Source: Roseovarius lutimaris (GTDB lineage: Bacteria > Pseudomonadota > Alphaproteobacteria > Rhodobacterales > Rhodobacteraceae). Taken from it: a stretch of 64,000 nucleotides of DNA. The position numbers and the translations under genes are program-made. The stretch spans positions 1 through 64,000 of the forward strand of contig NZ_FOVP01000020.1 of the NCBI RefSeq assembly GCF_900115165.1, written 5' to 3'. Shown piece after piece: positions 20,242-29,285 of this stretch; the stretch's first letter is position 1; every line of letters starts with the position of its first letter. Below the pieces are notes generated by a model that ran no database searches, was not told the DNA's origin, and saw only the letters and a list, made by a program, of their open reading frames with translations.

Positions 20242-21177
20242 ATGAAAATCGCGTTTCAGATGGATCCGATCGGGCCGATCAGTATCAATGGCGACAGCAC
20301 CTTCCGCCTGGCCGAAGAGGCGCAGGCGCGCGGGCATGAGCTTTTCTATTACACGCCAGATAACCTTGCCTATGACGAGGGGCGCATCACCGCGCGCGGC
20401 TGGCCGCTTAGCGTTCAGCGGGTCGAGGGCGATCATTTCCACCTTGGCGAGGAAGTGACGGTCGATCTGGCCGATTTTGACGTTGTCTGGCTCCGTCAGG
20501 ACCCGCCGTTTGACATGTTCTATATCACCACGACGCATCTTCTGGATCGCCTTGGCCCCGGCACGCTTGTGGTGAATGATCCGTTTTGGGTGCGCAACTA
20601 TCCTGAAAAGCTTTTGATTCTGGATTTCCCGCAGCTCATGCCGCCCACGGCCATTGCCCGCGATCTGGCCACAATCAAAGCGTTCCGCGCGCGCCATGGC
20701 GATGTGATCCTCAAGCCGCTTTATGGCAATGGCGGCGCCGGGGTGTTTCACCTGCCGGAATCTGATCGCAACCTCAGCAGCCTGCACGAGTTGTTCACCG
20801 GCTTTAGCCGCGAGCCGCTGATCGTGCAGAAATACCTGCCCGAGATCAAAAATGGCGACAAGCGTGTCATTCTGGTCAATGGCGAACCGGTGGGCGCGAT
20901 CAATCGTGTGCCCGCACAGGGCGAGACGCGATCAAACATGCATGTCGGCGGGCGCCCCGAAAAGGTTGACCTGACCGAGCGCGATCTTGAAATCTGCGCC
21001 ACCATCGGCCCGCTTTTGCGCGAAAAGGGCCAGGTTTTTGTCGGTATCGACGTGATCGGCACCTATCTGACCGAAATCAACGTGACCTCGCCCACCGGCA
21101 TTCAGGAACTGGAGCGGTTTGACGGTGTGAACATCGCCGAAAAAATCTGGCAGGTGATCGAGGCCAAACGCGCATGA
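20242..21177 (+). CDS. gshB: Glutathione synthetase
   Basis: GshB adds glycine to gamma-glutamylcysteine using ATP. The 311-residue protein has the prokaryotic GshB N-domain ([21 protein letters not shown]). The ATP-grasp domain contains [37 protein letters not shown] and the metal-binding [15 protein letters not shown]. It is 59 bases after yraN and overlaps the next gene's ATG by four bases. Confidence 0.97.
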   Translation: MKIAFQMDPIGPISINGDSTFRLAEEAQARGHELFYYTPDNLAYDEGRITARGWPLSVQRVEGDHFHLGEEVTVDLADFDVVWLRQDPPFDMFYITTTHLLDRLGPGTLVVNDPFWVRNYPEKLLILDFPQLMPPTAIARDLATIKAFRARHGDVILKPLYGNGGAGVFHLPESDRNLSSLHELFTGFSREPLIVQKYLPEIKNGDKRVILVNGEPVGAINRVPAQGETRSNMHVGGRPEKVDLTERDLEICATIGPLLREKGQVFVGIDVIGTYLTEINVTSPTGIQELERFDGVNIAEKIWQVIEAKRA

Positions 21178-22091
21178 GCCTGATGCGGCCGATCCTGAAC
21201 CTCTGGCTTAGGTGGACGGAAAAGCCGCATCTTGCACGCACGGCACGGCCGGTTGACTTGCGCAAAGCTTTTGAGGTGAAGGCGCGGCTTTTCTTTCGCG
21301 CGCCGCGCGGCACCGATTTTCGCGATGATGTGCTGACGCATGAGGGCGCGCAGGTGCCCGTGCATTGGGCAGTGGCCCCCGGTGCGCGGCCCGGGCCGGT
21401 GTTGTTGTATTTTCACGGTGGTGGCTATGTGTTCGGCTCGCCCAGGACCCATCGGGCGATGCTGGCGCGCCTCTCGGCGCTCAGTGGATTGCCTGCCTGT
21501 CTGCCCGGCTATCGTCTTGCGCCAGAGCATGCTTTTCCCACCGCCGTTGAAGATGCTCTGACGGCGTATCGCGCGCTTGCCGGGCATCCCGGTGGCGTTG
21601 TCCTTGGCGGGGACAGTGCCGGGGGCGGCCTTGCGCTTGCGCTATTGGGCGAGATTACGCGGCTGGGGCTGGCACAGCCGCTGGGGTGTTTTGCCTTTTC
21701 GCCGTTGACCGATCTGACATTTTCCGGCGAAAGCTTTGTGCATAACGCCAGGGCCGAAGTGATCTTGCCCGCAACCCGCGCGCCGGAAATGGGGCGGTTA
21801 TATCTGGCGGGGGCGGACGCGGATGATCCGCGCGCCTCGCCATTGACTGCGGATTTCAAAGGGGCGGCGCCGGTCTGGCTTGTGGTGGGCGATACCGAGA
21901 TCCTGCTCGATGACACGCGGCGGATGGCTGCCCGACTTGAGGCGCAGAGCGTGCCCGTGCACTGCAAGATCGAACATGACCTGCCGCATGTCTGGCCGCT
22001 GTTTCAGGGGGTGTTGCCCGAGGCGCAGGCGACCCTTCGCCAATTGGCGGGGTGGATCAAAGCTCTTTCATGCCGGCAAGGCGAAAGCTGA
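21174..22091 (+). CDS. Alpha/beta hydrolase, hormone-sensitive-lipase type
   Basis: The 305-residue hydrolase carries the HSL-family oxyanion motif [10 protein letters not shown], the nucleophile elbow [11 protein letters not shown] with catalytic serine, a late aspartate ([10 protein letters not shown]) and histidine (HDLPHVW). Esters of short acyl chains are the usual substrates, but the true one is unknown. It overlaps gshB at its start. Its last 35 bases overlap the convergent comM gene. Confidence 0.85.
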   Translation: MSLMRPILNLWLRWTEKPHLARTARPVDLRKAFEVKARLFFRAPRGTDFRDDVLTHEGAQVPVHWAVAPGARPGPVLLYFHGGGYVFGSPRTHRAMLARLSALSGLPACLPGYRLAPEHAFPTAVEDALTAYRALAGHPGGVVLGGDSAGGGLALALLGEITRLGLAQPLGCFAFSPLTDLTFSGESFVHNARAEVILPATRAPEMGRLYLAGADADDPRASPLTADFKGAAPVWLVVGDTEILLDDTRRMAARLEAQSVPVHCKIEHDLPHVWPLFQGVLPEAQATLRQLAGWIKALSCRQGES

Positions 22092-23571
22092 CGGCTTCGG
22101 CGACATGCGGGTGGAGCACGGATTGTGATCCATCAAGATCAGCAATCGTGCGTGCGACCCGCAGCACCCGGTGATAGCCGCGCGCCGATAGGCCAAAGCG
22201 TTCCGCGACCCGGTTGATCAGGGCGCGCCCCTCGGCATCGGGGCTTGCGATATCTTCAAGCGTCTGGCCTTCGGCATCGGCATTGAGCCGCATTTCGGGG
22301 TGATCGGCAAAGCGCGCGGTCTGTACCTCGCGGGCGGCATCGACCCGCGCGGCGACGGCGCCAGAGGCATCCCCTGCGGCCGGCAGATCGAGATCGCGAA
22401 ACGCCACCGGCGGCACCTCGACGCGCAAGTCAAAGCGATCCATCAGCGGGCCGGAAATCCGCCCCATGTAATCCTCGCCACAGATCGGCGCGCGCGAACA
22501 GGCGCGGGCGGGATCGCTCAGATGGCCGCATTTGCAAGGGTTGGCGGCGGCCACCAGCATGAAACGGCAGGGGTATTTCACATGGGCATTGGCGCGCGCC
22601 ACCATGACCTCGCCTGTTTCGATCGGTTGGCGCAGGGTTTCAAGAACGCCGCGGGGGAATTCGGGGAATTCATCCATGAACAAAACGCCATTATGGGCAA
22701 GGCTGATTTCACCGGGGCTGGCGCGGCGGCCGCCGCCGACAATCGCCGCCATGGAGGCGGTGTGATGGGGCTCGCGAAAGGGCCGGGTGCGGCTGATGCC
22801 GCCCTCGCTCAGCAATCCGGCCAGTGAATGGATCATCGAGGTTTCCAGCGCCTCGGTCGGGGTGAGCGGTGGCAGAATGCCGGGCAGCCGCGCGGCCAGC
22901 ATGGATTTGCCAGAGCCGGGCGAGCCGACCATCATCAGGTGATGGCGGCCCGCAGCGGCGATTTCAAGCGCCCGCTTGGCGCGCTCCTGACCTTTGACAT
23001 CGCGCAGGTCGCGCCCGGCAGGGGGGCCGGTTACCTCGCCGGGCTCGGAAGGCACGATCGGCGCCTGACCGGTATAATGGCGCACCACATCCGCCAGGTT
23101 GGCGGCGCCGATCACCTGGACGCTGCCGACCCATGCGGCCTCGGGCCCCGAGGCCTTGGGGCAGAGCAGCATGCGGCCCTCTTCGGCGGCGGCCATGGCG
23201 GCGGGCAGGGCCCCGAGGACCGCGATCAGGGAGCCGTCGAGAGACAGCTCGCCCAGGGCCATGGTGCCCTCGGCGGCGTCCTTCGGGATGATGTCCAACG
23301 CGGCAAGCAGGGCAAGCGCGATGGGCAGGTCGAAATGGCTGCCTTCTTTCGGCATGTCGGCGGGCGAGAGGTTGATGGTGATGCGTTTGGAGGGCAGGGC
23401 GATCGCCATTGAGGACAGCGCCGTGCGCACCCTGTCGCGGGCCTCGGAGACGGCCTTGTCCGGCAGGCCGACCAGCGAAAAGGCCGGCAGGCCGGGAGTA
23501 ATGGCGCATTGCACCTCGACCGGTTTGGCCTCGACGCCCTCAAAAGCCACCGTATAGGCGCGTGCGACCAT
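22057..23571 (-). CDS. comM: ComM/YifB family Mg-chelatase-like AAA+ ATPase
   Basis: The 504-residue protein has the N-terminal ChlI domain (YTVAFEGVEAKPVEVQ), then an AAA+ core with Walker A GSPGSGKSMLAARLPG and Walker B VLFMDEFPEFPRGVLE. A cysteine cluster (NPCKCGHLSD...CSRAPICGEDY) and the C-terminal Mg-chelatase domain follow. In naturally competent bacteria ComM is a branch-migration helicase acting during transformation. The role here is inferred from family. Confidence 0.94.
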   Translation of the reverse strand: MVARAYTVAFEGVEAKPVEVQCAITPGLPAFSLVGLPDKAVSEARDRVRTALSSMAIALPSKRITINLSPADMPKEGSHFDLPIALALLAALDIIPKDAAEGTMALGELSLDGSLIAVLGALPAAMAAAEEGRMLLCPKASGPEAAWVGSVQVIGAANLADVVRHYTGQAPIVPSEPGEVTGPPAGRDLRDVKGQERAKRALEIAAAGRHHLMMVGSPGSGKSMLAARLPGILPPLTPTEALETSMIHSLAGLLSEGGISRTRPFREPHHTASMAAIVGGGRRASPGEISLAHNGVLFMDEFPEFPRGVLETLRQPIETGEVMVARANAHVKYPCRFMLVAAANPCKCGHLSDPARACSRAPICGEDYMGRISGPLMDRFDLRVEVPPVAFRDLDLPAAGDASGAVAARVDAAREVQTARFADHPEMRLNADAEGQTLEDIASPDAEGRALINRVAERFGLSARGYHRVLRVARTIADLDGSQSVLHPHVAEAVSFRLAGMKEL

Positions 23572-23646
23572 GCCACTCCCCGATCCTGCGTTTAAACATG
23601 GTTAATGCCTAGCCCGCGGGTGGTTTAAGAATGGTTAACGGCGCAA

Positions 23647-23719
23647 GGGGGCGCTGCCCCCCTAAGAAAATTCGGCGAATTTTCTTAGGTCCCCCGGAGT
23701 ATTTCCGGAAAGATGAAAG
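23647..23719. repeat. Hairpins plus dispersed GAGTATTT tag, copy 2
   Basis: Three parts lie in a row. GGGGGC/GCCCCC forms a 6-bp hairpin (23647-23661). A near-perfect palindrome spans 23661-23689 (CCTAAGAAAATTCG, one centre base, mirror copy). A GGAGTATTTCCGGAAAGATG tag ending at 23719 completes it. The block fills the 155 bases between the 5' end of comM and the 3' end of the GST gene. Both genes run on the minus strand, so the hairpins follow the GST stop. Confidence 0.8.
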
Positions 23720-23726
23720 TTGGGGC

Positions 23727-24605
23727 TCAATCTGCGTCGCGAAGGGCAGTGAAGGCGGGCCAGGCATCGGGATCGGCCACGGTCTTGTCGCGGCAAAAGG
23801 CGTTGCAAAAGCCGAAAATACGCCCGTCTGTTTCCATCAGATGGGTGACGGGATCGCCCGAATAAGGGCAGGCCTCGTTTTCCGGCGTGCCAGTGCTTAC
23901 GGCTTTTGCGGGGCGCGGGATGGGGCCGGGCCAATCGGTGGTGGCATAATCGCGCGCATATCGTTCCAAGGTCGCGCCATGTACCAGCCCCATGGCCCGC
24001 CAGCGGCGAAAGGCGGGATCGGCGAGGTGGGCCGCAACATAGGTGCGCGCAGTCGCGGAAACCGGCAGGCCATAGCCCGCGATCCGGGCCGCTACGGGGG
24101 CGAAAAACGCATCGGCCGCGCTATAGCCGCCGCAGAGCCAGGGGCCCTCGGGGGCGGTGGTCTTGCGGGCGTGATCCCAGATCACCTCAAGCCGGGCCAG
24201 ATCGGCCAGAAGCGCATCCGAGGGGGTGACGCCGGTGTAGGCCAGCCGCATGTTCATCGGGCAATCACCACGCAGCGTGGTGAACCCTGCATGCATTTCT
24301 GCGGCCAGGGTCCGCGCGGTGGCACGCGCCAAAGGATCGCCTGGCCAAAGGCCCGCTTCGGGATGGCGGCTTGCCAGCTCTTCTGCCATTGCGAGTGATT
24401 CCGATATGATCGCGCCCTCGGGCGTCACAAGCGTCGGCACCGTGCGCGCCGGAGCGACATCGCGCAACTGCTCGGCGACGCTTGCGGTATCGTTGAAATC
24501 AAGCAGCCGGGTTTTATACGGCAGGCCAAAGCGGTTGAGCAGAAGCCAGCCGCGCAGCGACCATGAGGAATAGGCGAAATCGCCGAGGATAAGGGTGTAT
24601 GTCAT
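23727..24605 (-). CDS. Glutathione S-transferase with C-terminal YHS-like cysteine domain
   Basis: The start ATG 24605 gives 292 residues; one more ATG lies two codons upstream. The N-terminal thioredoxin-like GST domain starts YTLILGDFAYSSWSLRGWL and has the glutathione-contact ARTVPTLVTPEGAIISESLAM region. The all-helical C-domain runs to about 230. The last about 45 residues are extra: CPYSGDPVTHLMETDGR and GFCNAFCRDKTVADP, with Cys246, Cys267 and Cys271. This resembles the YHS/TRASH metal-binding pattern (CPxxG...FC...C..D..). The combination is unusual for a GST. Partner and substrate are unknown. Confidence 0.8.
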   Translation of the reverse strand: MTYTLILGDFAYSSWSLRGWLLLNRFGLPYKTRLLDFNDTASVAEQLRDVAPARTVPTLVTPEGAIISESLAMAEELASRHPEAGLWPGDPLARATARTLAAEMHAGFTTLRGDCPMNMRLAYTGVTPSDALLADLARLEVIWDHARKTTAPEGPWLCGGYSAADAFFAPVAARIAGYGLPVSATARTYVAAHLADPAFRRWRAMGLVHGATLERYARDYATTDWPGPIPRPAKAVSTGTPENEACPYSGDPVTHLMETDGRIFGFCNAFCRDKTVADPDAWPAFTALRDAD

Positions 24606-24663
24606 CGGCATATGCTAGGCCGGGATGTGGCATGCGCAAAACCAAAAAATGTGCGTTCTGCCA

Positions 24664-25236
24664 TCACGGCAGGTGATTGATGGATTGCGCCGTCCAGCGG
24701 TCGTTATCCCGGTGCAATTGCGTCACAGACAGATTGTCGATCCGGTGGGCGAAGGCCTCATAGGCGGTTAGTTCGAGCGCCTGTTGCACCTGCGTCAGGA
24801 TCGCGCCGAAATGGGCGATGGCGATGATATCGCGCCCCGGATGGGCGGTCAGCAGGCGGGCGACGCCAGCGGTGACGCGGTTTGAAACCTCGTTCCAGCT
24901 TTCGCCGCCGGGGGGGCGGACATCGCCTGGATTTTCCCAAAAGGCGCGCAAATGCTCCTGGTCGGCGATCTTGTCGAAGACCTGCAACTCCCAGGCGCCA
25001 AAATGGATTTCGCGAAGGTCGGGATCATCGGGCAGGCGTCTGCGCGACCCTGCAATCGCATCCGCCGTGGCGCGGGCGCGGATCAGGTCAGAGGAAATCA
25101 CCAGGGCATCCTGAGGCAGATGCGCGGAGAGGCGGGCGAGTTGCGCGGCGTCACTCAGATCGGCGGGCAAATCGGACCAGCCGACCATGGATTTGGCATG
25201 GGTTGGCCCATGGCGGACCCAGTAAAACCGGCTCAT
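24664..25236 (-). CDS. Histidine phosphatase family protein, possibly alpha-ribazole phosphatase
   Basis: The 190-residue protein has the RHG motif (VRHGPTHAKSM) with the catalytic histidine near residue 8. ISSDLIRARATADAI and a second histidine in IIAIAHFGAILTQV follow. Its four-base overlap with cobU suggests the alpha-ribazole-5'-phosphate phosphatase (CobC) step of cobalamin nucleotide-loop assembly. The family is functionally mixed, so that assignment is an inference from context. Confidence 0.75.
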   Translation of the reverse strand: MSRFYWVRHGPTHAKSMVGWSDLPADLSDAAQLARLSAHLPQDALVISSDLIRARATADAIAGSRRRLPDDPDLREIHFGAWELQVFDKIADQEHLRAFWENPGDVRPPGGESWNEVSNRVTAGVARLLTAHPGRDIIAIAHFGAILTQVQQALELTAYEAFAHRIDNLSVTQLHRDNDRWTAQSINHLP

Positions 25237-25772
25237 TCGAGGCGACCCTTGAGGACCTGCGGCAGGCCTGCGATCACGTTGACCACAAGCCCGGCCCTGG
25301 CCGCGAGCCTTTGGTTCAATTGGCCCTGCGCCTCGCGAAAGCGGCGGGCAAGGGCGTTTTCGGGCACGACCGACAGGCCGACCTCATTGCTGACCACCAC
25401 CACCGGCGCGGCGCAGCTGGCGAGCGCCGTGATCAACGCCGTTTCGGCCTCGGGTAAATCCGTTTCGGTCAGCATGTGATTGCTCAGCCACATGGTGGCG
25501 CAATCCAGAAGCACCACCTCATCTGCGCGCGCGGCCGTGAGGGCGGGCGTCAGATCAAGCGGCGCCTCGATCGTGCGCCAGCCGCCCCCGCGCATGGTTT
25601 GATGGCGCACCACCTTGGCGCGCATTTCATCGTCAAACATCTGGGCGGTGGCAAGGTAGGCCCGCGCCCGGCCAGTGCGCAAGACAAGCGCCTCGGCAAA
25701 GGCCGATTTTCCCGAGGCGGCCCCGCCCAGGATCAAGGTCAGTTCCGGCAGATCCAGCACCCGCGCCCCCAA
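25233..25772 (-). CDS. cobU: Adenosylcobinamide kinase/guanylyltransferase CobU
   Basis: CobU phosphorylates adenosylcobinamide and then makes the GDP form in late B12 synthesis or salvage. The P-loop LILGGAASGKSAFAEAL is at the N-terminus. AYLATAQMFDDEM and HQTMRGGGWRTIEAP carry the guanylylated-histidine region, and VVVSNEVGLSVVPEN follows. The frame opens at TTG 25772; GTG 25760, after a G-rich stretch, is an alternative. It overlaps the phosphatase gene. No other cobalamin gene is seen in the window. Confidence 0.93.
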   Translation of the reverse strand: MGARVLDLPELTLILGGAASGKSAFAEALVLRTGRARAYLATAQMFDDEMRAKVVRHQTMRGGGWRTIEAPLDLTPALTAARADEVVLLDCATMWLSNHMLTETDLPEAETALITALASCAAPVVVVSNEVGLSVVPENALARRFREAQGQLNQRLAARAGLVVNVIAGLPQVLKGRLE

Positions 25773-25778
25773 ATTTTT

Positions 25779-25806
25779 TGATCCGATTTACCGGGCGATG
25801 CGTAGC
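25779..25806 (+). promoter_or_regulatory. Possible RpoE (ECF)-type promoter for rpoH
   Basis: TGATCC at 25779-25784 is followed 18 bases later by TAGC at 25803-25806, about 60 bases before the rpoH ATG. From memory, the Rhodobacter sphaeroides RpoE-ChrR sigma factor reads a TGATCC -35 with a TAAG-like -10 at about this spacing, and rpoHII is one of its targets. The -10 here is imperfect. Confidence 0.4.
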
Positions 25807-25866
25807 ACTCATCAAACGACCGATAAAGGGCGCAATGCCTTACGCCGCCTGACAGGGGGAACTACG

Positions 25867-26745
25867 ATGCCACTTGATGCACCACAAACAAGCTCGATGT
25901 CCCGCACCGCGATGAAAGCGGAGATGCTGGATGCGGAAACCGAATTGGCGCTGGCCTATGCCTGGCGCGATCAGCGTGACGAAGAAGCGCTTCACCGTCT
26001 GATCACCGCCTATATGCGGCTGGCGATCTCGATGGCGTCGAAATTTCGTCGCTACGGCGCGCCGATGAACGACCTTATCCAGGAGGCCGGGCTTGGCCTG
26101 ATGAAGGCGGCGGACAAATTCGACCCTGATCGCGGCGTGCGGTTTTCGACCTACGCGGTCTGGTGGATCAAGGCCAGCATCCAGGACTATGTGATGCGCA
26201 ACTGGTCTATGGTGCGCACCGGAAGCACCAGTAGCCAGAAGTCGCTATTCTTCAACATGCGCCGGGTGCAGGCCCGCCTTGAGCGCAAGGCGATGGCCAA
26301 TGGTGAAGAGCTTGACGGCTATCAGCTTCGCGAGATGATCGCGCATGAGGTTGGCGTGCCGCTCCGCGATGTCGAAATGATGCAGGGGCGGCTTTCGGGG
26401 TCGGATTTCTCGTTGAATGCCACGCAGTCGTCCGAGGATGAGGGCCGCGAATGGATCGACACGCTTGAGGACGACGGCCCGCGCGGTGATCAGCTTGTCG
26501 AGCAGGATCACGATCTTGGCGCATTGCGCAACTGGCTGACCGATGCGATGCAAAATCTCAACGAGCGCGAGCGCTTCATCGTGCGCGAACGCAAACTTCG
26601 CGATGCGCCGCGCACGCTTGAGAGTTTGGGCACCGAATTGAAGCTTTCAAAAGAGCGGGTGCGCCAGCTTGAGGCCGCCGCCTTTCAGAAAATGCGCAAA
26701 CACCTTGAAAAGCATGGGTCCGAGGTTCACAACCTGTTGGCATGA
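25867..26745 (+). CDS. rpoH: Alternative sigma factor RpoH (sigma-32; RpoHII-like)
   Basis: The start ATG 25867 follows AGGGGGA and gives 292 residues. It has the sigma-70 family regions: 2.1-2.4 as LHRLITAYMRLAISMASKF, PMNDLIQEAGLGLMKAADKF and RFSTYAVWWIKASIQDYVMR. The RpoH box NWSMVRTGSTSSQKSLFF comes next, and the region 4 helix-turn-helix is LGTELKLSKERVRQLEAAA. The sequence is closer to what I recall of the RpoHII paralogue, tied to oxidative and singlet-oxygen stress, than to RpoHI. The stop overlaps the next gene. Confidence 0.92.
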   Translation: MPLDAPQTSSMSRTAMKAEMLDAETELALAYAWRDQRDEEALHRLITAYMRLAISMASKFRRYGAPMNDLIQEAGLGLMKAADKFDPDRGVRFSTYAVWWIKASIQDYVMRNWSMVRTGSTSSQKSLFFNMRRVQARLERKAMANGEELDGYQLREMIAHEVGVPLRDVEMMQGRLSGSDFSLNATQSSEDEGREWIDTLEDDGPRGDQLVEQDHDLGALRNWLTDAMQNLNERERFIVRERKLRDAPRTLESLGTELKLSKERVRQLEAAAFQKMRKHLEKHGSEVHNLLA

Positions 26746-27512
26746 TCCCGCGTTTTGTCGCCCTTGTCTCTGGCCTGAGTTTTGCCCTGCCTGTGGTGGC
26801 GCAGGATGTCGTCGTGCTGGGCGAGGTGCACGATAACCCCGCGCATCATGCGTTTCAGGCTGCGAAGGTGGCGGAGATGAAACCCGCTGCAATCGTTTTT
26901 GAAATGCTGACCCTCGCGCAGGCGGAAAACGCCGAGCCTGAGCTGCGTGGCGACCCTGTCGCTTTGGCAGAGGCCTTGGAGTGGTCAGACAGCGGTTGGC
27001 CCGATTTCGAAATGTATTATCCGATTTTTGCCGCAGCCCCGGAGGCCGCAATCTATGGCGCGCAGGTGCCTCGGGAAAAGGCGCGCGCTGTGGTCGAGGG
27101 CGGTCTCGTGGCCAGCTTTGGCAAGGATGCCGCGCGCTATGGGCTTGACCGTCCCTTGCCCGAGCAGGAGCAAGCTGCGCGCGAGGCGCTTCAGATGTCG
27201 GCGCATTGTGATGCCTTGCCGCCTGACATCCTGCCCGGCATGGTCGAGATCCAGCGCCTGCGCGACGCGGTGCTGGCGCGGGCGGTTCTCAACGCTCTGG
27301 ATGAGACGGGGGGGGCGGTGGCGGTGATCACCGGCAATGGCCACGCCCGGCGCGACTGGGGCATGCCTGCGGTGCTGTCCTTTGTGCAAGGTGAGCTTGA
27401 GATTTTGGTCGTTGGTCAGACTGAAGATGACCGTCCCCTCGAAGGTGAATTTGACGAGGTGATCTCAGCACCAGCGGCGGAACGTACTGATCCCTGTGCG
27501 GCATTCAAGTAG
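26742..27512 (+). CDS. ChaN-like (Tiki/haem-binding uptake superfamily) exported protein
   Basis: The 256-residue protein has a signal peptide (cleaved near PVVAQD) and the ChaN signature VVVLGEVHDNPAHHAFQ. VFEMLTLAQ and a late ITGNGHARRDWGMP follow, with conserved metal- or haem-facing residues. ChaN relatives bind haem or resemble Tiki proteases; the function here is not known. It overlaps rpoH by four bases (ATGA), so it is expected to be made with this stress sigma factor. Confidence 0.78.
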   Translation: MIPRFVALVSGLSFALPVVAQDVVVLGEVHDNPAHHAFQAAKVAEMKPAAIVFEMLTLAQAENAEPELRGDPVALAEALEWSDSGWPDFEMYYPIFAAAPEAAIYGAQVPREKARAVVEGGLVASFGKDAARYGLDRPLPEQEQAAREALQMSAHCDALPPDILPGMVEIQRLRDAVLARAVLNALDETGGAVAVITGNGHARRDWGMPAVLSFVQGELEILVVGQTEDDRPLEGEFDEVISAPAAERTDPCAAFK

Positions 27513-27591
27513 CGCGTTGAGAAGCGGGCTGCCCCTTGTCACCCCGAAGGCCACGCCCTACTGTCGCAGCGGCTGAACAAGGAACGCGCCC

Positions 27592-28794
27592 ATGCTGGCA
27601 TCGAAACGCATTCTTCTGATCATCGGCGGCGGTATTGCAGCGTTCAAATCGCTCGACCTGATCCGTCGTTTGCGCGAGCAAGGCGCCGAGGTGACGCCGG
27701 TTCTGACCCGTGCCGGATCGGAATTTGTCACGCCTCTGTCGATCTCGGCACTGGCCGGGCGCAAGGTGTTTCAGGACCTCTTTGACCTCACCGATGAGGC
27801 GGAAATGGGCCATATCGAGCTAAGCCGCAGCGCCGATCTGATCGTGGTTGCCCCGGCCACTGCGGACCTGATGGCGAAAATGGCGGGCGGGCAGGCGGAT
27901 GACCTTGCCTCGACGCTTTTACTGGCCACGGATACCCCGGTCTTGATCGCACCGGCAATGAATGTACGGATGTGGGAGCATGCGGCCACGCAGCGCAATC
28001 TTGCCACCCTGCGCAGTGATGGTATCGGCGTTGTCGGCCCCAATGAGGGCGATATGGCGTGTGGTGAACATGGCCCCGGGCGCATGGCCGAGGTGCCGGA
28101 AGTTATCGCGGCGGTGCAAGCGGCCCTGGCGGATGGCCCCCTGAAAGGACGGCGCGTGCTGGTCACCTCCGGCCCCACGCATGAACCAATTGATCCGGTG
28201 CGCTATATCGCCAACCGCTCATCGGGCGCGCAGGGCACCGCGCTTGCCCGTGCGCTCGGCGCGCTTGGCGCCGAAGTGGTGTTTGTCACCGGTCCCGCCA
28301 GCGTGCCTCCGCCCGAGGGTGTCGAGGTGGTGCGCGTCGAGACCGCGCAAGAGATGCTGGCGGCGGTCGAGGCGGCATTGCCGGTTGACGCGGCTGTCTT
28401 TGCGGCGGCCGTGGCAGATTGGCATGTGCTCGGCGCCAGCCTATCGAAGTTGAAGAAAACCAAGGGCGGATTGCCCAAGCTCGAGTTTGCCGAAAACCCC
28501 GACATCCTTGCGCGGGTGAGCCAGATGAAGGCTGGGCGGCCCGGGCTTGTGGTCGGCTTTGCCGCCGAAACCGACGATGTGATTGAAAACGCCACCGCGA
28601 AGCGCGCGCGCAAGGGCTGTGACTGGATTGTGGCCAATGATGTGGGTCATGGCACCGGCATCATGGGCGGCACGGAAAACGCCGTCACCCTGATCAGCGC
28701 CGATGCTGCCGAACCCTGGCCGAGGATGCCAAAGGCGCGGGTGGCGCAACAGCTTGCCGAACGGATCGCCAGGGCGCTTCTGGACGCTCATTGA
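27592..28794 (+). CDS. coaBC: Bifunctional phosphopantothenoylcysteine decarboxylase/synthetase CoaBC
   Basis: CoaBC carries out two steps of coenzyme A synthesis. The N-terminal flavodoxin-like decarboxylase has [29 protein letters not shown] and the catalytic-cysteine segment [13 protein letters not shown] near residue 158. The C-terminal synthetase has [20 protein letters not shown] and [19 protein letters not shown]. The 400-residue length is normal. The stop codon forms the first bases of a dispersed tag that runs into dut. Confidence 0.97.
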   Translation: MLASKRILLIIGGGIAAFKSLDLIRRLREQGAEVTPVLTRAGSEFVTPLSISALAGRKVFQDLFDLTDEAEMGHIELSRSADLIVVAPATADLMAKMAGGQADDLASTLLLATDTPVLIAPAMNVRMWEHAATQRNLATLRSDGIGVVGPNEGDMACGEHGPGRMAEVPEVIAAVQAALADGPLKGRRVLVTSGPTHEPIDPVRYIANRSSGAQGTALARALGALGAEVVFVTGPASVPPPEGVEVVRVETAQEMLAAVEAALPVDAAVFAAAVADWHVLGASLSKLKKTKGGLPKLEFAENPDILARVSQMKAGRPGLVVGFAAETDDVIENATAKRARKGCDWIVANDVGHGTGIMGGTENAVTLISADAAEPWPRMPKARVAQQLAERIARALLDAH

Positions 28795-28815
28795 GTATTT
28801 ATGGAAAGATGAAAG
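28793..28815 (+). repeat. Dispersed GAGTATTT tag, copy 3
   Basis: GAGTATTTATGGAAAGATG then AAAG is the same subtype as the copy at 23696-23719. It begins inside the coaBC stop codon and covers the probable dut start codon. Confidence 0.7.
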
Positions 28816-29285
28816 TGGGGCCTTTGCTAACCGTATCAATGGTTTGGGACGAGGGGGCGGACCGCTCACTTGGTCTGCCGTCTTATGAGACCGCGGGGGC
28901 GGCGGGCGCTGATTTGCGCGCGAATTTTCCCACGGGGCACCAGGATGGTGTCATGCTTGCGCCGGGTGCGCGCGCGCTTGTGCCGACCGGGCTTCGGCTG
29001 GCCATTCCAATGGGGTTCGAGGTGCAGATACGGCCGCGATCCGGTCTTGCGCTCAAGCATGGGATTATCCTGCCCAACAGCCCCGGCACGATTGATGCCG
29101 ATTATCGCGGGCCCTTGGGGGTGATCGTGATGAATGCCGGACAAGAGGCGTTTCACGTCGCCCATGGTGCGCGGATTGCCCAGATGGTCGTGGCGCCGGT
29201 GGTTCAGGCGCGGTTCGACTTGGTTGAAAGACTGGATGAAACCGCCCGCGGGCCGGGCGGCTTTGGGTCGACCGGGGTGTCCTGA
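28809..29285 (+). CDS. dut: dUTP diphosphatase
   Basis: Dut hydrolyses dUTP to dUMP. The trimeric dUTPase motifs are present: [43 protein letters not shown] and the C-terminal arm [11 protein letters not shown]. The start is unclear. ATG 28809 (158 residues) lies in the dispersed tag, GTG 28815 is close behind, and TTG 28791 would overlap the coaBC stop. The first about 18 residues are not conserved. The stop overlaps the next ATG (TGATG). Confidence 0.93.
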   Translation: MKVGPLLTVSMVWDEGADRSLGLPSYETAGAAGADLRANFPTGHQDGVMLAPGARALVPTGLRLAIPMGFEVQIRPRSGLALKHGIILPNSPGTIDADYRGPLGVIVMNAGQEAFHVAHGARIAQMVVAPVVQARFDLVERLDETARGPGGFGSTGVS

